The notes beneath the pieces were generated by a model that saw only the letters and a list, made by a program, of their open reading frames with translations, had not been told where the DNA came from and searched no databases. Positions 56,078 to 63,198 of a stretch of DNA of 64,000 nucleotides are shown here, one piece after another. A program made the translations under genes and the position numbers. The DNA is taken from assembly GCF_900102315.1 (NCBI RefSeq), contig NZ_FNBL01000007.1, positions 62,001-126,000 of the forward strand, in the 5' to 3' direction. The stretch comes from Celeribacter baekdonensis (GTDB lineage: Bacteria; Pseudomonadota; Alphaproteobacteria; Rhodobacterales; Rhodobacteraceae). How positions within the stretch are numbered: the stretch's first letter is position 1; every line of letters begins with the position of its first letter.

Positions 56078-56881
56078 GTGGCTGCAACTGCTCACTTTTT
56101 AACACCATCACTTACCCAATTGACACTACTGGCGAAGGAACAGGAGATTGGTTCTGGAACTGGTTTTTTTGTCAAGCATGGTACCCAGTGGTTTATAGTA
56201 TCTAATTGGCATGTGTTTTCCGGAAGAAATCCAAGAACTGGTCAACCTCGTCACAGTTCATGCGCGATACCTGACGAATGTATTGCGGTAAAACGGGAGA
56301 TGCGCGACCATCGCCTTGTCGTAATCAAACACAAATTGAAACTGCTTGATGAAAACGAAAACCCACTGTGGCTTGATCATCCGGAACATGGCCAGAACGT
56401 TGATATTGCGGCTTTAAAAGTAAATCAAAATACCGTTGGTATAGCGAGGAACATTCTCAGCGTTGATGGCCACCAAGAGGATATGTTTGTCGACCTTGGA
56501 GGAGACCTTTTCATACCCGGATACCCCCAAGGTTACAGCGAACAAGGCAGCTTTCCGATTTGGAAAAAAGCTACCCTCGCAACTTCTCCCGAATTTGATC
56601 CTTTACCGATCAACCCATTAATTGTTGATACCGCTTCTCGGGAAGGAATGTCAGGCTCTCCATGCCTAGCTATCTGTAATGACTCATATTATCGAAAGGT
56701 CGACGGGGGACCCAAAATGGAATTGATCCATAAGCCCATTTGCTGGAAGCTCTTGGGAGTATACTCTGGTCGACTAACGGCCAAAGATGCTCTCGATACG
56801 CAACTGGGTCGAGTTTGGCGGACTGCTCTTATCATCGACATAATATCAGGTTGCCAGTGCGCCAGACCAAAACTCATATAA
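56078..56881 (+). CDS. trypsin-like peptidase in AT-rich DNA
   Basis: A 267-residue protein without a signal peptide. The chymotrypsin-like triad is visible: His in FIVSNWHVFS, Asp in GQNVDIAALKV, Ser in EGMSGSPC, with a GTGFFV strand before the His. It is thus a cytoplasmic peptidase-like protein. The start is a GTG four bases after the rimO stop. The DNA is AT-rich and codon use differs sharply from both neighbours, indicating transfer. Peptidases of this kind occur in accessory and defence loci, but no partner gene is present here. Confidence 0.85.
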   Translation: MAATAHFLTPSLTQLTLLAKEQEIGSGTGFFVKHGTQWFIVSNWHVFSGRNPRTGQPRHSSCAIPDECIAVKREMRDHRLVVIKHKLKLLDENENPLWLDHPEHGQNVDIAALKVNQNTVGIARNILSVDGHQEDMFVDLGGDLFIPGYPQGYSEQGSFPIWKKATLATSPEFDPLPINPLIVDTASREGMSGSPCLAICNDSYYRKVDGGPKMELIHKPICWKLLGVYSGRLTAKDALDTQLGRVWRTALIIDIISGCQCARPKLI

Positions 56882-56997
56882 GAACATGCCTTCGTAAAAT
56901 AAGACCTAGGCGCTCGCGATGCTTTCATCGCGCGGTATGAGGTCAGCGTTGCGCTCCCCACCTCCACAGGGTTAAATCCCCCCAAACGGAGGACACC

Positions 56998-57390
56998 ATG
57001 CTCAAAAACTACAAAGACCTGCTCGGCGCGGCGCTGGCGGTGATCGAGACGATCCCAACGGAGGACGCGATCAAGCTCGTCAAAGACGACTCTATCGTGT
57101 TTGTCGATCTCAGGGACCGCCGCGAGTTGGAGCGCGAGGGGCGCATTCCCGGCGCGTTTCATTGCCCGCGTGGCATGTTGGAATTTTGGATCGACCCGGA
57201 AAGCCCCTATCACAAACCGATTTTCGCAGAGGGCAAGAAATACGTGTTTTACTGCGCCTCGGCGTGGCGGTCGGCTTTGGCGACGAAAACCTGTGTCGAG
57301 ATGGGGTTCACGAATGTGGCCCATGTCGGCGGCGGGTTTACCGCGTGGAAATTGCACGGCGGGCCTGTCGAGACGGTCGAAAAGCACTAA
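56998..57390 (+). CDS. rhodanese-like domain protein
   Basis: A 130-residue single-domain rhodanese. FVDLRDRRELEREGRIPGA precedes the active-site loop YCASAWRSA, with Cys as the persulfide carrier, and GGFTAWKLHGGPV ends the domain. It is presumably a cytoplasmic sulfur-transfer protein. GGAGG is eight bases before the ATG. The next gene starts nine bases after its stop, probably in the same operon. Confidence 0.93.
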   Translation: MLKNYKDLLGAALAVIETIPTEDAIKLVKDDSIVFVDLRDRRELEREGRIPGAFHCPRGMLEFWIDPESPYHKPIFAEGKKYVFYCASAWRSALATKTCVEMGFTNVAHVGGGFTAWKLHGGPVETVEKH

Positions 57391-57399
57391 CTCTTGGGC

Positions 57400-57768
57400 A
57401 TGGATGAGCCAACCAAAGTCCTTTTCAACGGTGAGTGCCCGGTCTGTTCAAAAGAGATCGGCCATTATGCGCGCTATGCGGGCAAAAACGGCCTGCCGAT
57501 CCGGTTTGACGACCTGAACACGGCGGCGCGGGACGGTTGGGGCATCGACGCCGATCAAGCCGCGCGCAGGCTTTATGTCGCGCACCAGGGTGAGGTTTTA
57601 TCCGGGATGCCCGCGTTTCGGGTGCTTTGGGCACAGATGCCGCGCTATCGCTTTTTGGCGCGGGTGACGGGCTGGCCGATTGTGCGGCCATTCACCGTCT
57701 TGGCCTATGACCGCGTCTTGGCGCCGCTGATTTACCGCTGGCATTTGCGCCGTAAAAGCCGCGCGTAG
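57400..57768 (+). CDS. DUF393 (DCC family) thiol-disulfide-like protein
   Basis: A 122-residue protein starting with LFNGECPVCSKEIGHYAR, the CxxC segment of the DUF393/DCC family, related to thiol-disulfide oxidoreductases. The function is unproven. I chose the ATG at 57400; a TTG at 57394 is less likely. It follows the rhodanese gene by nine bases, consistent with a shared sulfur or redox role. Confidence 0.85.
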   Translation: MDEPTKVLFNGECPVCSKEIGHYARYAGKNGLPIRFDDLNTAARDGWGIDADQAARRLYVAHQGEVLSGMPAFRVLWAQMPRYRFLARVTGWPIVRPFTVLAYDRVLAPLIYRWHLRRKSRA

Positions 57769-57774
57769 CTCGCC

Positions 57775-58215
57775 TCAAAGCCGATCCAAATAATAGCGCA
57801 CCGCGTCTTGGACATGGCGAAACCGATCGCCGCCCAAATGTTTGCCGCCATACCAACGGGTGACGATGATGAGGTGGTCATAAAGCCCCTCCCGCTCCAA
57901 CATCCGCAGGATTACCATACCGGCCCCGCTTTCGCCGTCATCGTTTTTGATCGGCGTGCCATCCGCGAGCAAAAGCCCCCATGTGTTATGGGTGGCCTTG
58001 GCGAATTTCTTTTGTTTACAGAGCGTTTTGATCAGGACCTTCGCCTCCTCAGGCCCCGCACAGGGCGCGCCTGAGACGGCGTATTTGGAGCCGCGATCCG
58101 AGATGATGCCATCGAAAACCTGCATAGGCCCGGTATAAATCCCCCGCGCGCCGGGCACCACAGCAATCCGGCCCCGCCAAGCCGGGGCCATATCAACGAC
58201 AGCGTGAAAATTCAT
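57775..58215 (-). CDS. IMPACT/YigZ family protein (UPF0029)
   Basis: A 146-residue protein with the UPF0029 core: KFAKATHNTWG, DDGESGAGMVILRML and VTRWYGGKHLGGDRF. It lacks the extra C-terminal domain of longer YigZ proteins. The family is linked to translation regulation, but the bacterial role is unclear. The ATG at 58215 begins MNFHAVVDM. Longer starts run into the divergent gene's promoter. It is convergent with the DUF393 gene, with a six-base gap. Confidence 0.87.
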   Translation of the reverse strand: MNFHAVVDMAPAWRGRIAVVPGARGIYTGPMQVFDGIISDRGSKYAVSGAPCAGPEEAKVLIKTLCKQKKFAKATHNTWGLLLADGTPIKNDDGESGAGMVILRMLEREGLYDHLIIVTRWYGGKHLGGDRFRHVQDAVRYYLDRL

Positions 58216-58290
58216 GATATTATGGCGGCGTTTCGCGACGGATTGGCGCGCCTGTCGCGTAAAACGTGAAAGCACCGCAAAGGAAAGACC

Positions 58291-58830
58291 ATGTCCACCC
58301 TCCGTAAATTCGCCACGCCGCTGACCATCGGTACATTTTTGATCGTCGGGATCACCGGCACGTTTTGGTATTTCCATATCGTCACCGATCTGGGCCGTTG
58401 GCTACATGAGATCATCGGCTTGGCAATGATGGCCGTGGTGGTCTTTCATGTGGTGCTGAACTGGCGACCGTTTAAACTCTATTTCAAACGCCCGATTGCC
58501 TTGGTTTTGATTTTGGCCAGCGTGGCCCTGACGGGATATGCCTTTGTCGGCGTGGATGAGACCCAAGGCAACGGTGGGCCGCCGAACTTTGCCGCGTTTT
58601 CGGCGTTTTCGGACGAAAGCCTCATCACGCTGGGTCCAATCTTTGACACCACAGGCGAGATTTTGGTCACGCGCTTGACCGATGCTGGCTATAGCGGCGT
58701 CTCCCCCACCTCCACCATCGCGGATGTGGCGGGCGACAACGTGCGCGCGCAGATGACCGCGTTTTCGGCGCTGGCGGCAGACGGTTCGGGACTGGGCGGA
58801 AATGGTCAAGGCGCGGCCGCACGCAATTGA
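58291..58830 (+). CDS. DUF4405-like membrane protein
   Basis: A 179-residue protein with three hydrophobic segments (about 10-28, 38-58 and 68-86) and a soluble C-terminal part, probably periplasmic. The two His residues in the first two helices (FHIVT, LHEIIGL) and FHVVLNW fit the heme-b-like pattern of DUF4405. Function is unknown. AAAGGAAAG precedes the ATG. A small duplication and a terminator follow. Confidence 0.75.
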   Translation: MSTLRKFATPLTIGTFLIVGITGTFWYFHIVTDLGRWLHEIIGLAMMAVVVFHVVLNWRPFKLYFKRPIALVLILASVALTGYAFVGVDETQGNGGPPNFAAFSAFSDESLITLGPIFDTTGEILVTRLTDAGYSGVSPTSTIADVAGDNVRAQMTAFSALAADGSGLGGNGQGAAARN

Positions 58831-58848
58831 TGTCGACCACTGTCCTGA

Positions 58849-58872
58849 CCTCAGGCCAGACCTCAGGCCAGA
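58849..58872. repeat. 12-base perfect tandem duplication after the DUF4405-like gene
   Basis: CCTCAGGCCAGA occurs at 58849-58860 and 58861-58872, between the stop codon and the terminator. Confidence 0.95.
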
Positions 58873-58878
58873 CATGAG

Positions 58879-58905
58879 AAAGGGGCCGATGCGGCCCCTT
58901 TTGTT
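58879..58905 (+). terminator. Rho-independent terminator
   Basis: AAAGGGGCCG (58879-58888) pairs perfectly with CGGCCCCTTT (58892-58901) around a three-base loop, followed by TGTTT. Confidence 0.9.
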
Positions 58906-58922
58906 TGCCCATAAAGTTGGGA

Positions 58923-59219
58923 TCAATCGGGGATGATTTGGTCCTGCACCGCACGCACATAATGGAGTTCTTGCGTGTTCAGGCAATACTCCGGCGGTAA
59001 ATCTTGCGGCCCCTGATGTTCCAAAAGCCAAATGATACAGGCATCATGTTGGGTGCACTCACCGCATCGGGTGACCATATCAGACAGTTCTTGCGGTGAA
59101 ATGTCGCCCGAGACCGCCGCGCGTTCGACATCGGCACCAAGGCGCTCGGCCATCCCATGCATCAGGCAGGCGTTGCCCGGACGTGGGGACGCCTGTGGAA
59201 AGGGCACTGTCTGTGACAT
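58923..59219 (-). CDS. DUF6455 family protein (second of a tandem pair)
   Basis: A 98-residue protein with MAERLGADVERAAVSG, then CGECTQHDAC and a late PEYCLN, the conserved four-Cys pattern shared with the gene just upstream. The Cys cluster suggests metal or iron-sulfur binding, but this is not shown. GGAGG sits seven bases before the ATG at 59219; the ATG at 59222 is also possible. It forms an operon with the 59257-59526 gene. Confidence 0.8.
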   Translation of the reverse strand: MSQTVPFPQASPRPGNACLMHGMAERLGADVERAAVSGDISPQELSDMVTRCGECTQHDACIIWLLEHQGPQDLPPEYCLNTQELHYVRAVQDQIIPD

Positions 59220-59230
59220 CATTCGTCCTC

Positions 59231-59256
59231 CATAGGGCTTGGGCATAGGGCTTGGG
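59231..59256. repeat. 13-base perfect tandem duplication between the DUF6455 genes
   Basis: CATAGGGCTTGGG occurs at 59231-59243 and 59244-59256. On minus it begins directly after the TAA of the first gene and ends at the Shine-Dalgarno sequence of the second. Confidence 0.95.
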
Positions 59257-59526
59257 TTACCGTAGCGCGAGGCGTTCAAGATCGGCTTTGTTGCGGCAAT
59301 ACCCCGGAGCCTGACGTGCGGTCGTTTCCATCTCAGCATGGGCGTCGAGAAATTTGACGCAAAGATCGGGGCTGGTGCAGCTCAGGCAACGGTACACCCG
59401 ATCGCGGCTTTCCGCCTCTGTCGGGCCTTCACCGCGTTGTGCGGCCTCGGTCAGGTCCGCGCCTAACGTGTCCGCCATCCGATCCACCAAAAGGGCATGG
59501 GTGTCATAGTGTCCAAATTTGGTCAT
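59257..59526 (-). CDS. DUF6455 family protein (first of a tandem pair)
   Basis: An 89-residue protein: LVDRMADTLGADLTEAAQRG, then CLSCTSPDLC and APGYCRNKADLERLAL. It is a clear paralogue of the next gene, with the same Cys spacing. GGAGG five bases before the ATG at 59526 fixes the start, even though the frame is open far upstream. A perfect FNR-type box lies 77 bases upstream, so expression is probably oxygen-responsive. Biochemical function is unknown. Confidence 0.8.
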   Translation of the reverse strand: MTKFGHYDTHALLVDRMADTLGADLTEAAQRGEGPTEAESRDRVYRCLSCTSPDLCVKFLDAHAEMETTARQAPGYCRNKADLERLALR

Positions 59527-59602
59527 AGCGGCCTCCGATCCTCGGTTTGAGATGCATTTAAAGATCCGCAGCAAACCAACCACGAGGCGGCCCACAGGCT
59601 CT

Positions 59603-59616
59603 TTGATCCGTATCAA
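59603..59616. promoter_or_regulatory. FNR/FnrL-type binding site
   Basis: TTGAT-CCGT-ATCAA is a perfect match to the FNR-family consensus TTGAT-N4-ATCAA and a full palindrome in its arms. It is centred about 83 bases upstream of the first DUF6455 gene (minus), a plausible activation position once the leader is allowed for. Confidence 0.65.
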
Positions 59617-59766
59617 AAACGGGGTTTGAGGGCCGCTATCGCCCCAATTGCCCACCACGCGCATAAAATTAAGGCACTCATTGACGATTTTTAAAGCTGT
59701 TGTGGACATGATCTGAACGCAAAGGAGCGCCTGTTGCGAATCTGAAACCCTGCCCCAAAAGGCTCC

Positions 59767-59946
59767 AAACGCCTTTCTGTCATGGGTTTGGTCGCCGGTG
59801 AGCTCGAACAGCCGGGAGGGTCTATAGGCATGAACCTTATTGCTGCGGCCAGTGCGAGAGTGTGCGAATGCAACGACCTTCACCCATCTGAGAAACTGCT
59901 TGAACACCGAATTCCATTGGCGAAAATCCAAGGCAGATCCCGCCAT
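59767..59946 (-). pseudogene. remnant of an IS5-type transposase
   Basis: The minus-strand translation from 59946 reads FRQWNSVFKQFLRWVK, the WNSV-x3-F-x2-W pattern of IS5-family transposases. It jumps soon after to GRSNKVHA and LFELTGDQTHD, which resemble the later GRSxxTKIHA and LTxGQxHD segments. The middle, with the catalytic DD region, is missing, and no inverted repeats were seen. It is an internally deleted fragment. Boundaries are approximate. The family call is from memory of the motif, without a search. Confidence 0.6.
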
Positions 59947-60015
59947 GAACAGCCTGTCCGAGCACCCAATAGCATCGCGTCAACAAAGGCTCGGATCAAC
60001 CTAGGTTATTCCAAA

Positions 60016-60780
60016 ATGAACGAAAGCAACATCAACCCTACTTTGCCGGTCCTGCAAGAGATCGTGGCCAAACCGCCAGTCGCACTCTCTTATCTGCCAG
60101 GTCAAAGCGGCACATTGGTCATCTGTCTTGCAGGCGTTGGCACCAAGCGGTCGCAATCGCCGCCACGTGAATTCCACAAAATGGCTTCCCAAGAAGGGGC
60201 GAACCACGTTCTCTTTGTGTCGGATGCCTCGCGCAGTTGGATGAACGGTTCGGGAATTGCACAACAAATCGTTGCGGCAATCGAAAAGCTTGCTGATCAG
60301 GTAAATGCCACTCGGATTGTTGCGCTTGGCAATTCGATGGGTGGAACAATGGCTTTAATGCTGGCAGGATTAACGCAGATCGACGCCGCGATTGCCATCG
60401 TGCCGCAATTCTCTGTTCATCCAGAGCGTGTCCCCGAAGAGCAGCGCTGGCGGGCCTTCCGCAACCAGATAACGGACTGGCCCTTCGAAACGATCACACG
60501 CCTGCATAGCGAAAAAACCTCTATTATGATCATTCATGGCGTCAGTCCGGACGAGAGAATCCATCTTGACCGCTTCCCGAAAGATGCGAAGGCCATGCAC
60601 TTCGTTTTTCCAGATATGGATCACAGGCTCGCCTTTCGTCTGCACAAGAAAAGAAAGCTGAACCGCATCATTCGTCATGCAATCGCGGCAAGGCCATGGA
60701 AACTTCGTAGAGCTATAGGACAAGCTGGTGGTTTGCCACGAGAGCTATTCGAGCGCACTCAGCGGCAAGATCAACAGTAA
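60016..60780 (+). CDS. alpha/beta-fold hydrolase, probably acquired
   Basis: A 254-residue protein with the nucleophile elbow ALGNSMGGTMA (Ser), an Asp/His-containing C-terminal part (MIIHGVSPDERIH, PDMDHRLAFRLH) and LVICLAGVGTKRS near the start. The substrate is unknown. Base composition is less GC-rich than the backbone, and an IS5-type remnant lies directly upstream, so it is likely part of an inserted segment. The ATG at 60016 starts the conserved part. The longer open frame upstream reads through the remnant. Confidence 0.75.
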   Translation: MNESNINPTLPVLQEIVAKPPVALSYLPGQSGTLVICLAGVGTKRSQSPPREFHKMASQEGANHVLFVSDASRSWMNGSGIAQQIVAAIEKLADQVNATRIVALGNSMGGTMALMLAGLTQIDAAIAIVPQFSVHPERVPEEQRWRAFRNQITDWPFETITRLHSEKTSIMIIHGVSPDERIHLDRFPKDAKAMHFVFPDMDHRLAFRLHKKRKLNRIIRHAIAARPWKLRRAIGQAGGLPRELFERTQRQDQQ

Positions 60781-61075
60781 CGATCAACGCCTGCGTGATG
60801 ATGGCGGGGGCTGCGTCCTGCGCCTTTCTCACCCCCCCTTTCTCCCCCCGATTGGTCACAAGAACAACACCCTCATATTGGCACCAAGTGGGTATCATTT
60901 TGGGCGGGTATCGTTTTGGCGTTCACTGACGCATTGATCTTTCGCAGGAGGTCATTGTCGTCTGTGCCGCAGTGGCGACCACACTCTTTGTTTGGCCGCT
61001 GAAAGCCCTGCGCAGATAGCGCTGAACAGAGCGCAATTTGAGCAAATATGCGCAGCCGCCTAAGGCTTTCGCACC
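60781..61075. other. intergenic region with no recognised feature
   Basis: 295 bases between the acquired hydrolase and the converging LysR gene. A short frame continues on plus to about 60937 without any recognised domain. No terminator with a T-tract, tRNA or complete repeat was seen. It may be decayed mobile-element DNA. Confidence 0.35.
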
Positions 61076-61996
61076 TTATTCGCGAGGCGATGACAAGGTC
61101 GAAGGCAGCAAACGTTTGCGGATATGATCCGACAGCGCATCCAGGTGCGGAGGAAAACGCCGGTTGCGACGGGCCAGAAGGTGAACGTAGACGGACTGAA
61201 GCTGGGGCGCATCCACGGATACAGCCGTCAACTCACCTCTGGCCAGTTCTGCAGCAACGCTGAACGCGGGCAGAACCGTCATCGCGCGCCGCTCAATCGC
61301 CATACGAGACAGAAGGCCAATTGAATTGCTGGTGACGATTGGGGCAACCATGAGCCCGTTGTTGGTCGCTGCCTCATCAATCATTTGCCGAATACGAAAA
61401 GTCGGCCCCATCAAGGCCAATGCCTCGGCACATAACTCTGCCATCGACAGGCTTTGGCGCTGAGCCAACGGATGCCCCACATGCATGATCGCCATCAAAG
61501 GCACTGTCGCCCGATAGCGTGACAGAATTTGCGGATGAGAAATCGGGTGAAATCCAACGCCAAAATGCACTTCGTCGTCCAAAATCATCCGCATCATCTG
61601 GGTGGTGTCAGTGACACTCACATTCAATGTGATCCGAGGATAATCCTTCATAAAGCTGTCCAGAGTGTCATACAGCGCCTGACCGAGGAACCCCTCGCCA
61701 ATGGCGAATTCGACATGACCGGCTCGGGCCGACGTGATGTCAAGGAGCTGTCCTTCCAGAAACTCCAGACTAGCCTGTTGAGACCGATAGTAATCCAGGA
61801 CCGCGTGACCAGCATCGGTCAGGCGAATTTCCCTGCGACCGTGTTCGATCAAATCTGTACCGGTTTCCTCCTCCAACTGGGCGATCTGTCGGCTGACCGA
61901 GGAAGGAGCAACATTCAGAACATCGGCAGCGGCGCGCATCGAGCCATTGCGCCATGCTTCGTAAAGGAAACGTATCCGACGATCATGCATGTGCAT
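61076..61996 (-). CDS. LysR-type transcriptional regulator
   Basis: A 306-residue regulator. The N-terminal winged helix-turn-helix reads AWRNGSMRAAADVLNVAPSS then VSRQIAQLEEETG, followed by the effector-binding fold (FAIGEGFLG, VGFHPISHPQILSRY). GAGG lies six bases before the ATG at 61996. GTG 62041 and ATG 62008 are alternative starts. It is divergent from the RidA-VOC-NhaC genes with a 233-base spacer, so it probably controls them. Confidence 0.9.
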   Translation of the reverse strand: MHMHDRRIRFLYEAWRNGSMRAAADVLNVAPSSVSRQIAQLEEETGTDLIEHGRREIRLTDAGHAVLDYYRSQQASLEFLEGQLLDITSARAGHVEFAIGEGFLGQALYDTLDSFMKDYPRITLNVSVTDTTQMMRMILDDEVHFGVGFHPISHPQILSRYRATVPLMAIMHVGHPLAQRQSLSMAELCAEALALMGPTFRIRQMIDEAATNNGLMVAPIVTSNSIGLLSRMAIERRAMTVLPAFSVAAELARGELTAVSVDAPQLQSVYVHLLARRNRRFPPHLDALSDHIRKRLLPSTLSSPRE

Positions 61997-62229
61997 CTGA
62001 ATCCTCATGTTGTGGTGGCCTAGATGGAAAGACGTATTCACCTGATATAATTAAAAATACGTTGCGTTTTATGCAACCTAATATTCAGATATTGGGCATT
62101 GATTGCAATCTTGTTTTTCTTTGAAATTGGACGGGACAACACAGCCTCGGAGAAACCGAACTGAGTGCTGTGCAAGCCGACGTCAGATCGGTGGACACAA
62201 CCACACCTTACCAACACAGAGGACTTCAA

Positions 62230-62625
62230 ATGAAAACCTGCGAAATCAACCCATGGAGCTGGCAAGATGGCTTCGGCTTTGCGCATGCCCGCAAGGTAAG
62301 CGATGCGACCCGCTTTCTCACCCTGTCCGGCCAATGTTCCACCGATGCGTCGGGCGCGCCGCAACACCCCGGCGACATGGGTGCACAGATGGCGCTTGCC
62401 GTTGCCAATCTGGGCGAAGTGCTCACGCAGGCGGGCATGACCTTTGCCAATGTGCAAGGCATCCGCATATATACCACGGACATGGACGCCACGCTGCAAA
62501 ACTGGGAATCTTTGATTGGTCCATTCGCCGCAGCAGGACACCGCCCCGCCAGCACTCTTGTCGGCACGACACGTTTGTTCTCGCCAGATTTGCTGGTCGA
62601 GATCGAAGCTACAGCTTGCGCATAG
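62230..62625 (+). CDS. RidA family protein
   Basis: A 131-residue protein of the YjgF/RidA family. Conserved parts are LTLSGQCSTDASG, GIRIYTTDMD, HRPASTLVG (the Arg that binds the carboxylate) and VEIEATA. RidA proteins hydrolyse reactive enamine/imine intermediates made by PLP enzymes. GAGG precedes the ATG. It is the first gene of a cluster with a VOC protein and an NhaC-type transporter, suggesting breakdown of an amino compound. Confidence 0.92.
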   Translation: MKTCEINPWSWQDGFGFAHARKVSDATRFLTLSGQCSTDASGAPQHPGDMGAQMALAVANLGEVLTQAGMTFANVQGIRIYTTDMDATLQNWESLIGPFAAAGHRPASTLVGTTRLFSPDLLVEIEATACA

Positions 62626-62637
62626 GGAGAGACCACT

Positions 62638-63105
62638 ATGATCCGCGGCATCCACCACCCCAGTCTCGCAACCCCAAACCTCGATACATTGCTTCCGTTC
62701 TATCAGGGCCTGCTTGGCTTTGAAGTGATTTCCACCTTCGGCTGGGACGCCGGGGACGCGTTATCCGATTTGGCCGGAAAAATCACCGCTGTGCCGAATT
62801 CCACTGCCCGTTCGGCTTTGTTGAAAGCGGGCAATGCTTTCCTGGAAATCTTCGAATACACCCAACCGCTGTCCGTGCGCAGCGATGCGCCTTCGCTCAC
62901 CACGAAAGGCATCGCTCATATCTGTTTGGACAGCGACGATGTGAGAACAGACCATGCCCTCCTGAGCGCAGCAGGAGTCACGTTCACGTCAGACCCGATT
63001 GATGTGGGGCCAATGCGCCTGTGCTACTGTCAGGACCCCGATGGAAACTTCGTGGAGTTGCAAGAAATCACCGATCCAAGCAGCGGAATGGGCCTGTCGG
63101 CTTAA
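62638..63105 (+). CDS. VOC superfamily (glyoxalase-like) protein
   Basis: A 155-residue protein with two beta-alpha-beta modules. His in IRGIHHPSL, the Glu in FLEIFEY, His in GIAHICLD and Glu in NFVELQEI form the usual metal site of VOC enzymes (epimerases, dioxygenases or lyases). The exact reaction is unknown. GGGAGAG precedes the ATG. It starts 12 bases after ridA, in the same operon. Confidence 0.9.
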   Translation: MIRGIHHPSLATPNLDTLLPFYQGLLGFEVISTFGWDAGDALSDLAGKITAVPNSTARSALLKAGNAFLEIFEYTQPLSVRSDAPSLTTKGIAHICLDSDDVRTDHALLSAAGVTFTSDPIDVGPMRLCYCQDPDGNFVELQEITDPSSGMGLSA

Positions 63106-63198
63106 GACATTTCAACCACAATAACCCCTTCTCTTCGGTGAATTCTGCAAAGACAGCCAGGCCGGAGTGTGAAGGCGCACCCAACAAGGAGGTTCGCG

